Source: Zeimonas arvi (lineage in GTDB: Bacteria > Pseudomonadota > Gammaproteobacteria > Burkholderiales > Burkholderiaceae_E). From it: 64,000 bases of DNA. The notes under the pieces are model-generated. The model was not told where the DNA came from. It searched no databases and saw only the letters and a program-made list of their open reading frames with translations. Positions 8,150 through 16,835 of the stretch are shown here, piece by piece. The translations under genes were made by a program, and so were the position numbers. The stretch spans positions 62,001 through 126,000 of the forward strand of contig NZ_VDUY01000007.1 of the NCBI RefSeq assembly GCF_008039575.1. Direction: 5' to 3'. The first letter of the stretch is position 1. Each line of letters begins with the position of its first letter.

Positions 8150-8666
8150 AGAGCTGGTTGCGCTGATTCCGCGCCTGCGCCGTTACGCGCGGGTGCTGTG
8201 CCCCGACCCGGCCGCTGCCGACGATCTGGTGCAGGACACGCTGGAGCGTGCCTGCGCAAGGATCTCGCAGTGGCGGCCGGGCTCGGACCTCAGGGCCTGG
8301 ACGTTCGCGATCATGCATAACGTGTTCGTGAGCGAGACCCGCCGCCCTCGGTATCGCTTCGAGAGCCCGCTCGGCGGGGATCACGATGGCGCTGCCGATT
8401 CATGCGCATCGAACGGCGATCCCGCTCTCGACTGGGGTACGACGAGGGACCTGGAACGGGCTCTGCGCTTGCTTCCCGAGGCGCAGTTGCAGGTCCTGCT
8501 GCTGGTCGCCTTCGAGGACATGTCCTACGAACAGGTCGCGCAAGCGGTCGGCGTGCCGGTAGGCACGGTGATGTCGCGGCTGTTCAGGGGGCGAGCCCGG
8601 TTACGCGAGCTGCTCGAGCCGACGGCGGTCCGGCCCGCGGCAGCCAAGGTGACCGTCTTGAAGTGA
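8124..8666 (+). CDS. ECF-family RNA polymerase sigma factor
   Basis: A 180-residue protein with region 2 (DPAAADDLVQDTLERA followed by an RAWTFAIMHNVF helix) and region 4 (LPEAQLQVLLLVAFEDMSYEQVAQAVGVP and the recognition helix GTVMSRLFRGRARLRE). No extra C-terminal domain. It begins with GTG inside the end of the lipoprotein gene and is followed immediately (0 nt) by the putative anti-sigma gene, the usual pair for stress- or envelope-responsive ECF systems. The target promoter could not be identified by eye. Confidence 0.93.
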   Translation: MSGVSLAHEELVALIPRLRRYARVLCPDPAAADDLVQDTLERACARISQWRPGSDLRAWTFAIMHNVFVSETRRPRYRFESPLGGDHDGAADSCASNGDPALDWGTTRDLERALRLLPEAQLQVLLLVAFEDMSYEQVAQAVGVPVGTVMSRLFRGRARLRELLEPTAVRPAAAKVTVLK

Positions 8667-9605
8667 GTGGAACTGGTGACGAATCGACCTGACAGGGACG
8701 ACATTCTGGCGTGGGTGGACGAGCGCGCGACTGGCGAACAGTCCAGCCGGGTGGAGAGCTGGCTTGCGCAGGATGCCGAGGCGCGCGACGAGGCGCTCGC
8801 CTGGCGCTCGCAGTCGAGGGCGCTCGCCGGGCTCGGAAAGCAGGTCCTCGAGGAGCCCGTGCCGCAGTGTCTGCTCGATGCGGCGCGGGGTGCTCCCGCG
8901 GCCATGAGCGCCGACGGTCGAGAGGCCGGCGGTCGAGAGGCCGACGGTCAAGCGTTCGGTGGTCCAAAGTTAGCCAGGCCCAAGTTCGCCAGTCCAAGGT
9001 TCGGCGGTGCCAGGTTCTGGCTGGCTGCGGCGTCGCTCGCCGCGCTCGCCTGGTCGGCCGGCTGGCTGTCGCATGCGTGGCTCGCGCCGCCCGCTTCCCT
9101 GACGCTGGCAACGGGTCCGGATGTCGGCTTGCCGGCCGATCGAGGCGCGCCGCCCGGGTTCGTTCGCGACGCGGTGGCCGCGCACGCGGTCTTCGTTCCG
9201 GAGGTCCGGCATCCGGTCGAAGTGGCCGCGGCGCAGCAGGAGCACCTGGTTCAATGGTTGTCCAAGCGCCTCGGGGCGCGCCTGACCGTTCCTTCGCTCG
9301 ATGCCGCCGGCTGGTCGCTGGTGGGCGGGCGCCTGCTCCCGGGAGAGGACGGCGCGCGCGCACAGTTCATGTACGAGGACGCCACCGGCGCGCGGATCAC
9401 GCTCTACCTTGCGGACGCCGGGTCGGCGTCGCGCGACACCGCGTTTCGATTCGAGACCGAGGGCGGAGTCTCGGCCTTTTACTGGGTGGACGGGCGATTC
9501 GGCTATGCGCTCGCGGGGCAGCTCGAGCGCGCGGCGATGCTCGCCCTGGCCGAGGAGGTCTACAGGCAGGTGGCGGGCGGGTTGCCCGAGGCCAGGCCGA
9601 ACTGA
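8667..9605 (+). CDS. Transmembrane anti-sigma factor
   Basis: A 312-residue protein starting directly after the sigma factor stop (GTG 8667; GTG 8676 possible). The first about 70 residues resemble the cytoplasmic anti-sigma region ('DDILAWVDERATGEQSSRVESWLAQDAEARDEALAW' pattern), but the zinc HxxxCxxC signature is absent. A low-complexity linker with repeated GRE-G/D and PKF/PRF units (about 78-115) precedes one membrane helix (FWLAAASLAALAWSAGWL) and a periplasmic domain of about 170 residues. It is expected to hold the ECF sigma at the membrane until an envelope signal arrives. Confidence 0.85.
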   Translation: MELVTNRPDRDDILAWVDERATGEQSSRVESWLAQDAEARDEALAWRSQSRALAGLGKQVLEEPVPQCLLDAARGAPAAMSADGREAGGREADGQAFGGPKLARPKFASPRFGGARFWLAAASLAALAWSAGWLSHAWLAPPASLTLATGPDVGLPADRGAPPGFVRDAVAAHAVFVPEVRHPVEVAAAQQEHLVQWLSKRLGARLTVPSLDAAGWSLVGGRLLPGEDGARAQFMYEDATGARITLYLADAGSASRDTAFRFETEGGVSAFYWVDGRFGYALAGQLERAAMLALAEEVYRQVAGGLPEARPN

Positions 9606-9623
9606 CCGGCGCGACGCGCGGTC
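9604..9623. terminator. GC-rich hairpin between convergent genes (possible terminator)
   Basis: GACCG (9604-9608) pairs with CGGTC (9619-9623), with further CGC/GCG pairing inside after one bulged base. It overlaps the stop codon of the anti-sigma gene and precedes the convergent dctM end at 9645. No T-tract follows, so intrinsic termination is uncertain. Confidence 0.25.
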
Positions 9624-9644
9624 CGCCTGGTCGAACGGCCCCGC

Positions 9645-10949
9645 TCAGCGATCGAGGGTTCCTGGCAGCCAGAGGGAGAGGATCGGGAACGCGCACAGCA
9701 GCACGAGCCGCACGACGTCGATCGCGATGAAGGGCATCGTGCCGGCGTAGATCCGCCCGAGCGGCACGTCGCGCGCGATCGAGTTGATGACGAACACGTT
9801 CATCCCGACCGGCGGGCAGATCATGCCGAAGGTCACAGCCATCACGATGATGACGCCGAACCAGATCGGGTCGAAGCCCAGGTGCATCATCGCCGGGTAC
9901 ACGATCGGCACGGTGAGCAGGATCATCGCCAGCTCGTCCATGACCGCGCCCAGGATCAGGTAGCCGACCATGACCAGCGCCAGCACGCCGTAGGCGCCGA
10001 TCGGCAGGTTGACCAGCAGGTCCACCGCCTTCTGCGTGAACTGGGTGATGGTCAGGAAGTAGCCGAACAGGTAGGCGCCCACCACGATGAGCATGATGGC
10101 GGAGGACACGCGCAGCGCGTCGACCAGAGCGGCCCGTATCTGGGGGCCCCGCAGGCGGCCGCGCAGGATCCCGATCAGCAGCGTGCCGGTGGCGCCCATG
10201 CCGGCGGCCTCCTGCACGGTGAAGAAGCCGCCGTAGATGCCGCCGAGCACGAAGGCGAACAGCAGGATCACGGCCCACAGTTGCCGGAGCGTGGCGAAGC
10301 GCTCGCCCCAGCTGTGAAGCGCGCCGCGCGGCATGGATTCCGGGCTGCGCCAGCCGATGATCTGGATGACGATGAAATAGCCCAGCACCGCGAGCAGCCC
10401 GGGCACCACGCCGGCCGCGAAGAGCTTCGACAAGTCGGTCTCGGTCATGATCCCGTACAGCACGAAGATCACCGAGGGCGGAATCATGATGCCGATGGTG
10501 CCCCCGGCGGCGATCACCCCGGCCGACAGGCCCGGCGCGTAGCCGGCCTTGCGCATCTCGGGCAGCGCCACCTGTGTCATCGTGGCCGCGGTGGCCACCG
10601 AGGAGCCGTTGATGGCCGAGAAGCCCGCGCAGGCAGCGACCGCCGCCAGGCCCAGCCCGCCGCGCCGATGGCCCAGCCAGGCGAGCCCGGCGTTGAACAG
10701 TTCCCGGCTCATGCCCGCGTGCGAGGCGAAGGCGCCCATCAGCACGAACATCGGGATCACGCTCAGGTTGTAGTCGGTGAGCACCGAGAGCGGCACGTTC
10801 GACAGCAGGTTCAACGCGGTCTTCGCGCTGGTGAGCGAGGCGAAGCCGGCCACGCCCACGATGCCCATGGCGATGCCGATCGGCACGCGCAGCGCCATCA
10901 GCGCGAACATGCCGACGAAGCCGAACAGGGCGACCAGGTCACGATCCAT
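9645..10949 (-). CDS. dctM: TRAP transporter large permease subunit
   Basis: A 434-residue, almost wholly hydrophobic protein with the DctM landmarks: 'LRVPIGIAMG' at the N-terminus, 'GFSAINGSSVATAATMTQVALPEM', 'GTIGIMIPPSVIFVLYGI', and the near-C-terminal 'GMICPPVGMNVFV' Na+/substrate-site loop. It forms the transport channel of a sodium-driven tripartite uptake system with the small permease, whose gene overlaps its start by 11 nt. The ATG at 10949 is chosen for the overlap and for the family N-terminus (MDRDLVALFGF). Confidence 0.95.
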   Translation of the reverse strand: MDRDLVALFGFVGMFALMALRVPIGIAMGIVGVAGFASLTSAKTALNLLSNVPLSVLTDYNLSVIPMFVLMGAFASHAGMSRELFNAGLAWLGHRRGGLGLAAVAACAGFSAINGSSVATAATMTQVALPEMRKAGYAPGLSAGVIAAGGTIGIMIPPSVIFVLYGIMTETDLSKLFAAGVVPGLLAVLGYFIVIQIIGWRSPESMPRGALHSWGERFATLRQLWAVILLFAFVLGGIYGGFFTVQEAAGMGATGTLLIGILRGRLRGPQIRAALVDALRVSSAIMLIVVGAYLFGYFLTITQFTQKAVDLLVNLPIGAYGVLALVMVGYLILGAVMDELAMILLTVPIVYPAMMHLGFDPIWFGVIIVMAVTFGMICPPVGMNVFVINSIARDVPLGRIYAGTMPFIAIDVVRLVLLCAFPILSLWLPGTLDR

Positions 10950-11466
10950 GGCCGGCCTCCGTGCCCGAGGCGGACGCGCGCAGCTCCGACGCGAGGTGTT
11001 CATCGTCTTCGGGCGGCCGGCGCCGGGCCAGCGCAAGCAGGCGCGCCGCGGCCAGGATGGCTGCCACCGTGGCGCCGACTGCGCCCACCGCATAGAACCA
11101 GGTCAGCGGCAGCCTGAGGTCGGAGGTCGTCTGCCCGCCGGTGCTGCCGACCTTCACCCAGATCATCCAGGCCATCGGTGCGAGGAAGGCGAGCGCGATC
11201 GTCGTGGCGACGATGTCCATCAGCCGCCTGCCGGGCGGGCGCAGGTGCTCCCAGACGATGTCCACGCAGATGTGCGAGCCGCGCCAGGTGGCCAGCGCGA
11301 TCCCCCAGAACAGCGCGATGCCCTGCAACTGCTTGGTGCCGTCGAACCAGTCGGGGATCTGGATGCTGAGCAGGTCGCGCAGCACCACGTTGCCCGCGGT
11401 GAGCAGCGCGATCAGCAACAGGAAGAACGCGGCCGTGCTCTCGGTCGCCGACAGGAATCGCTTCAT
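10939..11466 (-). CDS. dctQ: TRAP transporter small permease subunit
   Basis: A 175-residue protein with four hydrophobic segments, the small-permease pattern, including 'LLTAGNVVLRDLL' and 'FWGIALATWRGSHICVDIVWEHL' (the conserved R-GSH-I-D element). It holds the large permease and the periplasmic binding protein together. A hydrophilic, Glu-rich C-terminus overlaps the start of dctM. The binding-protein gene lies 84 nt upstream on the same strand, giving operon order dctP-dctQ-dctM. Confidence 0.93.
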   Translation of the reverse strand: MKRFLSATESTAAFFLLLIALLTAGNVVLRDLLSIQIPDWFDGTKQLQGIALFWGIALATWRGSHICVDIVWEHLRPPGRRLMDIVATTIALAFLAPMAWMIWVKVGSTGGQTTSDLRLPLTWFYAVGAVGATVAAILAAARLLALARRRPPEDDEHLASELRASASGTEAGHGS

Positions 11467-11550
11467 GGAGATGCGGGACAGGGACGAGTGGGTGCGGCGG
11501 AAGGGCGCGGTGTCGGCGCCGCCTCCGCCGGTCAGTCGGCGCCTAAGCGA

Positions 11551-12582
11551 TCACTCGTTCAGCGCGCCTTGCTTCTTGAGCTCCGCGCGCAGGGCCTCCA
11601 GCGCAGCCTTGCCGTCGTGGCCCGCCTTGCCGGCTGCCTCGATCCAGCTCGTATACAGCGGCTGCGCCGCGTCGCGCCAGGCCTTGTGCTGCGCGGGCGT
11701 GAGCTTGTGGATCGTGTGGCCGCCCTTGGCTTCGAGCTTCTGCTGGCCCGAGTCCTCGTCGTCGCCCCAGGCGGCGCCGACCTTGCCGGCCCACTCGTTG
11801 TTGCAGTGGTCGTCGATGACCTTCTTCTGGGCCGGGCCAAGCTTGTCGTACCAGCTCTTGTTCATGACCCAGTTGAAGGTCGATGCGTACAGGCGCTGAT
11901 CGTTGTGGTGCTTGACCACCTTGTCGATACCGAAGGTGATGATCGAGTGCCAGGGGAAGGTGATCGCGTCGGCGACACCCTTCTCGAGCGCGTCGCGCGA
12001 CTCGGGAGCCGAGACCTGCACGTTGGTCGCGCCCAGCAAGGTCATGAAGGCCTGGATGGTGCCGTTGGACGGGCGGATCTTCATGCCCTTGACCTCGGCC
12101 GGATCGAGGATCGGCTTCTTGGAGTGCATGGTGCCGATGTGCACGTGCGACAGGCACATGCGGACGTCCTTCATCTCCGCTTCTTCGTACTTCGCGTACC
12201 AGGCGTCGAGCGCGGCGGAACCGCCGCCGGGCTTGCTCATCAGGAAGGGCAGCTCGCCGGCCGAGATCATCGGGAAGCGGCCGGCCTGGTAGCCGGGATT
12301 GATCCAGGTCATGTCGGCGATCCCGTCGCGCGCCATGTCGTAGTGGTCGGGCGCCTTGCCGAGTTGCTGCGCGGGGAAGAACACGACCTTGATCGACCCC
12401 TTGGAGGCGGCTTCGACCGATTTCGCCCAAGGCTCGAAGCCGGTCTTGGCGAGCGGATGGGTGGGCGGCAGCCAGTGCGCGAAGCGCAACTCGACGGGTT
12501 TGTCCTGGGCCATCGCGTGGGTCGTCCCGGCGGCCAGGATGACGGCCGCGGCGATGCGTGCGATGCGGAAGCTTCGGTTCAT
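11551..12582 (-). CDS. dctP: TRAP transporter periplasmic substrate-binding protein
   Basis: A 343-residue protein with a cleavable signal (about residues 1-25, cut after AMA) and a DctP-type fold: 'LRFAHWLPPTHPL', 'PAQQLGKAPDHYDM', and 'KGMKIRPSNG', whose Arg is the expected carboxylate-binding residue, so the ligand is probably an organic acid. 'NKSWYDKLGPAQKKVIDD' is a standard C-terminal element. The iorB gene lies 42 nt upstream on the same strand, so the import system may be co-expressed with aryl-pyruvate oxidation; an aromatic or keto acid is a reasonable substrate guess, not shown. Confidence 0.93.
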   Translation of the reverse strand: MNRSFRIARIAAAVILAAGTTHAMAQDKPVELRFAHWLPPTHPLAKTGFEPWAKSVEAASKGSIKVVFFPAQQLGKAPDHYDMARDGIADMTWINPGYQAGRFPMISAGELPFLMSKPGGGSAALDAWYAKYEEAEMKDVRMCLSHVHIGTMHSKKPILDPAEVKGMKIRPSNGTIQAFMTLLGATNVQVSAPESRDALEKGVADAITFPWHSIITFGIDKVVKHHNDQRLYASTFNWVMNKSWYDKLGPAQKKVIDDHCNNEWAGKVGAAWGDDEDSGQQKLEAKGGHTIHKLTPAQHKAWRDAAQPLYTSWIEAAGKAGHDGKAALEALRAELKKQGALNE

Positions 12583-12624
12583 GGGCTTGTCTCCTCGTGG
12601 TGTTCGGATGATCTCGGGCGCCTC

Positions 12625-14268
12625 TCAGGGTGCCGTGCCGGGATTCTCTCCGATTTCCCGCTTGCCGTCGCCTGGACCCGAGCGCGGCTTGCGCATCCAG
12701 ACGATCGGCTTGGATCTGGGGGGCAGCGGCTCGATGCCGGCGCGCGCAAGCGTGTCTTCGAGCCGGCGTCCCTCGGGATCGGCCAGCGCTGCGCTGACCG
12801 CATCGCGAATCTGTCCGACGCGATCGCGGACGTCGCGGCCGGCGGCCGGCTCGGCCATTGCCGGGCTCACCAGCGTCGCGAAGATGCGGTCGTAGCTTGC
12901 CCGGCCGCGGGCCCAGGTGTCACCGTAGCCTTTGAGCAGGCGCGGCAGGCCGGCGATCTGCAGCGCCAGCTCGGGCGCATCGGGCAGGGCCTTTCCCAAG
13001 GCGTCGAGCCAGCGCCCCATGGCCTCGCGCTCTTCGTGGAAGCGCAGCGAGCGGCGGCGCAGCGGGCGCAGCGCGGCCAGCAGGCGCAGCGCCAGATAGC
13101 CCCGCACGTGCGAGGTCGACATGTGCAGGCCGCGGCCGAGCAGCGGCAAACCGCCACCGCGCGAGGCCCGGGCGCGCAGCCGCTTGCCGAGCGCGCGCGG
13201 CAGGATCTGCGCGATTTCCTCGGAACCCGGTTTCAGGTAGTCGACGATGCGCACGATGTCGTCGTCGCCGGCCTGCGCTTCGGCCCGGATCCGAGCGAAT
13301 CGCTCGGGCCGGGTCTTCAGGTCCGCGACCCGGATCGCGTCCTCGTAGCTCATCCACAGTGCAAGCTGGCGCGCCGCCTCGGCGAGGCTGTCGCGGGCGG
13401 CCGCGGACTCGGCCGGCGCCGCGGCCGCGAGGGCCACGAGTCGGTCCACGTACTCGCGCGCCCAGGGGGCATCCTGCCAGTCGATCAGCCGGGCGACGCC
13501 GTGGGCCGCGAAGGCATGCATCGACTCGGGCAGCGTGGCGATCAGCGGCGCCCAGACCTCGGGAGCCGCCCGTGCAGCGGCGGGCGTCTCGGCGAGCGCC
13601 GACTCGATCGTGGCGCCGGCCGCCGCGTCGAAGGCGGCGCCGAAGCCGGCCAGGCTCGCGTCGACGCCCAGTCCGCCGCGCCGGATCGCCTCCTCGCAGA
13701 CCGCCCGCGACCAGGGCAGCAGGCCCGAGCCGGCAAGCGCGCCGAACATCACCGCGCTGATGACCGTGCCGTGCCGCGTGGCGATGCCTTCCATGTCCAG
13801 GCTCAGGTAGCGGCGGGCGAACTGCGCGGCGGCCTCGTGGATGCGCGCGTCGTGGAACCGGCCGTCGCCCATCTGCATCTTCTCGGCCGTGGTGTAGACC
13901 CGGTGGCGGGCGGCGATCAGGGTGGTGCGAGCGGGGCTCACGAAACCGCGCTCGATCATCCGCGCCGATTCGAGCAGCTCGCTGGCCAGCACGACGTCGA
14001 CCCGGCCGGGCATCGGGTTCAGCGCGAACACCGGCTGCGAACCGGGCGCAGCCGGGGCGCGCAGGGTCTCGATGTAGTAGCTGGTGGCCCCGGTGCGCTG
14101 GGCCACGCCCGGCACCGAGGTCGCCTGCACCGGCAGCCCCTGGGCCAGCGCGCAGCCCACGATCCAGTCGGCCAGCACGCCGCCGCCTTCGCCGCCCAGG
14201 GCCGCGATCAGGATGCAGAAGGGCGCATCGCCCGCTGCGGGCACGGAACTCGACACGCTTGCGCTCAT
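12625..14268 (-). CDS. iorB: Indolepyruvate:ferredoxin oxidoreductase, beta-type subunit with C-terminal extension
   Basis: A 547-residue protein. The first about 210 residues are the gamma/beta domain of 2-oxoacid:ferredoxin oxidoreductases: 'ALGGEGGGVLADWI', 'VPGVAQRTGATSYYIE', 'PGRVDVVLASELLE'. Archaeal IorB ends about there; this one carries some 300 more, mainly helical residues of the DUF6537 type seen in proteobacterial versions. With IorA it converts arylpyruvates from aromatic amino acids to aryl-acetyl-CoA, reducing ferredoxin. It starts 7 nt after the iorA stop, so it is translated with iorA. Confidence 0.9.
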   Translation of the reverse strand: MSASVSSSVPAAGDAPFCILIAALGGEGGGVLADWIVGCALAQGLPVQATSVPGVAQRTGATSYYIETLRAPAAPGSQPVFALNPMPGRVDVVLASELLESARMIERGFVSPARTTLIAARHRVYTTAEKMQMGDGRFHDARIHEAAAQFARRYLSLDMEGIATRHGTVISAVMFGALAGSGLLPWSRAVCEEAIRRGGLGVDASLAGFGAAFDAAAGATIESALAETPAAARAAPEVWAPLIATLPESMHAFAAHGVARLIDWQDAPWAREYVDRLVALAAAAPAESAAARDSLAEAARQLALWMSYEDAIRVADLKTRPERFARIRAEAQAGDDDIVRIVDYLKPGSEEIAQILPRALGKRLRARASRGGGLPLLGRGLHMSTSHVRGYLALRLLAALRPLRRRSLRFHEEREAMGRWLDALGKALPDAPELALQIAGLPRLLKGYGDTWARGRASYDRIFATLVSPAMAEPAAGRDVRDRVGQIRDAVSAALADPEGRRLEDTLARAGIEPLPPRSKPIVWMRKPRSGPGDGKREIGENPGTAP

Positions 14269-14275
14269 GTCCGGA

Positions 14276-16465
14276 TCAGCCTGCCTGTCCGGACGCGGCG
14301 CGCGACGCCGCCGGTCGCGCCGCCGGCTGGAACCACGCGATCACGCGCCTGCGCAGGCGGTCCATGAAGCGGTCCCAGCCGCTCGGGTTGCTGACGATCT
14401 CGGCGCGCCAGAAGGAGGGGCACAGCGTGGCCGCGTGGGCGACTTCGCCGCACAGCCCGCAGCCCACGCAGCCGTTGGTGACATGGGCCACCGGGTCCAC
14501 CTTCAGCGGATCGGAAGAGGGTTTCACGGTGAGCGTGGGACAGCCCGAGAGCCGGATGCACGAGTGGTCGCCGGTGCAGGTGTCTTCGTCCACGCCGAAA
14601 CGGGTTCGCACCACGCGCTTGCCTTCCTTCAGCATCTTCGCGCGCAGCGGCTTGATGCGGCGCTGGCGCTCGAGCTGGCACTCGCCCTCGGCGACCACGA
14701 CCTTCAGCCCGTCGAAGTCGGAGGTGAGCGCCTCGCGCAGCGTGTCGCGCACCTCGGCCACCCTGTAGTTGTGCACCGTGCGCAGCCACTTCACGCCCAT
14801 GCCCTTGAGCGTGTTCTCGATGGTCACCTCGGTGCCGGTGGCGCTCGCCCCCTCGGCGACCCGGCGCGACTCGGATGCGGGCGTGGAGATCACTTCCTGC
14901 GTGCCGGTGGCCGAGGTGTAGCCGTTCTTCATGATGACCAGCACCCCGTCGCCCTGGTTGAGCAGCGCCGAGGACACGCCGGAGAGCAGGCCGTTGTGCC
15001 AGAAGCCGCCGTCGCCCATGATCGCGAGCGGCCGGCGGGCGGAGAAGTTGCGCACGCCGGCGCTGCTGGCCAGGCTCATGCCGTAGCCGAGGATCGAGTT
15101 GCCGAAGGAGAAGGGCTCGAAGGTGGCGAAGGAGTGGCAGCCGATGTCCGACGAGATGTGCATCGGCCCGATCTCGCGCTGCACCAGCTTGAGCGCGGCG
15201 AAGACCGGCCGCTCGGGGCAGCCGGTGCAGAAGTTGGGCGGGCGGGCAGGTATCGGACCGCCGAAGGCAGCGCCGGCGCGACTGCGCAGGTCGTCGATCT
15301 CGCTTACCAGCTCCTGACCGGAAGTGAGGCGCACGTCGGGCGCGTGCAGCGCGAGGAACTTCAGCAGCCCTCGCAGGATCAGCTCGGCGGTGTATTCGCC
15401 GGCCATCGCCAGCATGTCCTTGCCATGCAGCTTCGTCTGAAGGTCGGCGCGGCGAAGGATCGTGCTGAGCTCCTGCTCGATGAAGTCGGGCTGGCCCTCT
15501 TCGAGCAGCAGCACGCCGCGCCGTCCGGCGCAGAAGGCGGTGAGCTGCTCGGGGACCAGCGGGTACACCACGTTCAGGTTCAGGATCGGGATCGGCGAGC
15601 GGCCCCACGCGTCGGCCAGGCCGAGCTGCTGCAGGGCGCGGATCAGGTTGTTGTAGAGCCCGCCCTGCACCACGATGCCGATGTCGCCGCGCTCGCCGGG
15701 GAAGAGCTCGTTCAGGCCCGCGTCGACCACGAACTTGCGCGCCGCCGGCATCCGCACCTCGTACTTGAGCTTCTCGTGGCCATAGGTGACCGGCGGGTGC
15801 GCGAGCTTGGCGTAGTCGAAGGGCGCCGGATCCTGCTGCAGGTCGCGCGTGGACACCTTGGGCCGGCGGTTGTCGCTGGCCACGAAGCTGCCGCGTACGT
15901 GGCAGGCGCGGATCCGCAGTTCCATCATCACCGGCGTGTTCGACCGCTCGGAGAGCTCGAAGGCCTGCTCGACGCAGCGGACGATGGCAGGCAGGTCGGG
16001 GCGCGGGTCCATCAGCCACATGCCGGACTTCATGGCGTAGGCATGCGTGCGCTCCTGGATCACGCTGGCGCCTTCGCCGTAGTCTTCGCCGACCACGATC
16101 AGCGCGCCGCCGGTCACGCCGGGCGAGGCCAGGTTGGACAGTGCGTCCGAGGCCACGTTGGTGCCCACGATGGACTTCCAGGTGACCGCGCCGCGCACCG
16201 GATACATGATCGAGGCGCCGAGCATCGCGGCAGCCGAGGCCTCGTTGGTGCAGGCCTCGACGTGCACGCCGAGAGCGTCCATTTCGTCGCGCGCCTGGAC
16301 CATCACGTCGAGGAGGTGCGAGACCGGCGCTCCCTGGTAGCCGCCCACGTAGCTGACGCCGGACTGCAGCAGGGCCTTGGTGACCGCGAGGATGCCCTCG
16401 CCGTGGAAGACCTCGCCTTCGCCGAGGCCCAGCAGTCGGATTTCTTCCCGGAACGAACGTTCCAC
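14276..16465 (-). CDS. iorA: Indolepyruvate:ferredoxin oxidoreductase, alpha subunit
   Basis: A 729-residue thiamine-diphosphate enzyme. N-terminal pyrimidine-binding domain ('GEGILAVTKALLQSGVSYVGGYQGAP'), a middle transferase-type domain, a TPP/Mg site (MGDGGFWHNG followed by IMKNGYTSATG), and C-terminal ferredoxin-type cysteine clusters (CTGDHSCIRLSGCPT and CVGCGLCGEVAHAATLCPSF) for [4Fe-4S] centres. The zinc/iron-type motif 'NFCTGCPERPVFAAL' is also present. GTG 16465 is chosen because GGGGAGGAG precedes it by 3 nt and the family N-terminus begins here; longer frames upstream are arginine-rich and unrelated. It forms an operon with a 90-residue gene 23 nt upstream. Confidence 0.93.
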   Translation of the reverse strand: MERSFREEIRLLGLGEGEVFHGEGILAVTKALLQSGVSYVGGYQGAPVSHLLDVMVQARDEMDALGVHVEACTNEASAAAMLGASIMYPVRGAVTWKSIVGTNVASDALSNLASPGVTGGALIVVGEDYGEGASVIQERTHAYAMKSGMWLMDPRPDLPAIVRCVEQAFELSERSNTPVMMELRIRACHVRGSFVASDNRRPKVSTRDLQQDPAPFDYAKLAHPPVTYGHEKLKYEVRMPAARKFVVDAGLNELFPGERGDIGIVVQGGLYNNLIRALQQLGLADAWGRSPIPILNLNVVYPLVPEQLTAFCAGRRGVLLLEEGQPDFIEQELSTILRRADLQTKLHGKDMLAMAGEYTAELILRGLLKFLALHAPDVRLTSGQELVSEIDDLRSRAGAAFGGPIPARPPNFCTGCPERPVFAALKLVQREIGPMHISSDIGCHSFATFEPFSFGNSILGYGMSLASSAGVRNFSARRPLAIMGDGGFWHNGLLSGVSSALLNQGDGVLVIMKNGYTSATGTQEVISTPASESRRVAEGASATGTEVTIENTLKGMGVKWLRTVHNYRVAEVRDTLREALTSDFDGLKVVVAEGECQLERQRRIKPLRAKMLKEGKRVVRTRFGVDEDTCTGDHSCIRLSGCPTLTVKPSSDPLKVDPVAHVTNGCVGCGLCGEVAHAATLCPSFWRAEIVSNPSGWDRFMDRLRRRVIAWFQPAARPAASRAASGQAG

Positions 16466-16488
16466 GGTCTCCTCCCCGGCGGGCCGCG

Positions 16489-16761
16489 TCAGACTTCGTC
16501 GGCCAGGCCCAGCACGGCGTCGTCGGGCCAGTCGTCGATGTCGCCGAAGATCGCGCCCAGCGCGGCGTCTTCGGCATCGTCCCAGGCCTTGGCCGCGTTG
16601 CGGTCGAAGGACTCGCGATTCGAGCGCTTCATCACGGCCGCATAGGCTTGGTCGACGGTGATGCCGCGCGACTCGATCAGGGCCTTGGCGGCTGCGCACC
16701 CTTTTTGGATTTCCTCGCGGGTGACGTCGTCGCCGACGTCGTGAAGCCACAACTCGCTCAT
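16489..16761 (-). CDS. Small acidic protein of unknown function, first gene of the ior operon
   Basis: A 90-residue acidic, soluble protein with no signal peptide, cysteines paired only once, and no family I recognise. It begins with ATG at 16761 and ends 23 nt before iorA on the same strand, so it should be translated with the oxidoreductase. The C-terminus is rich in Asp/Glu and Trp ('FGDIDDWPDDAVLG'). It could be an assembly or regulatory partner of IorAB, but that is context only. Confidence 0.75.
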   Translation of the reverse strand: MSELWLHDVGDDVTREEIQKGCAAAKALIESRGITVDQAYAAVMKRSNRESFDRNAAKAWDDAEDAALGAIFGDIDDWPDDAVLGLADEV

Positions 16762-16835
16762 CGAAGTTTCCTGTAAGTGTTCGGGCCGAGTTTAGCGCGA
16801 TCCCGGCACCCTGGCCGCCCCATAGAATCGCAGGG
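16762..16835. promoter_or_regulatory. Divergent promoter region (unresolved)
   Basis: The 74 bp between the small ior-operon gene (minus) and the ferric-reductase-like gene (plus) must contain both promoters. I see a 'CATAGAAT' sequence (16823-16830) only 6 nt before the plus-strand ATG, which resembles a -10 box but would give an almost leaderless message; no convincing -35 was found. Confidence 0.3.

Noticed and set aside
10777-14367. A 1196-residue open frame on the plus strand
   Set aside because: It runs antisense to dctM, dctQ, dctP and iorB, which have clear family motifs. It is rich in Arg/Gly/His and repetitive, as expected of a stop-poor shadow frame in high-GC DNA.
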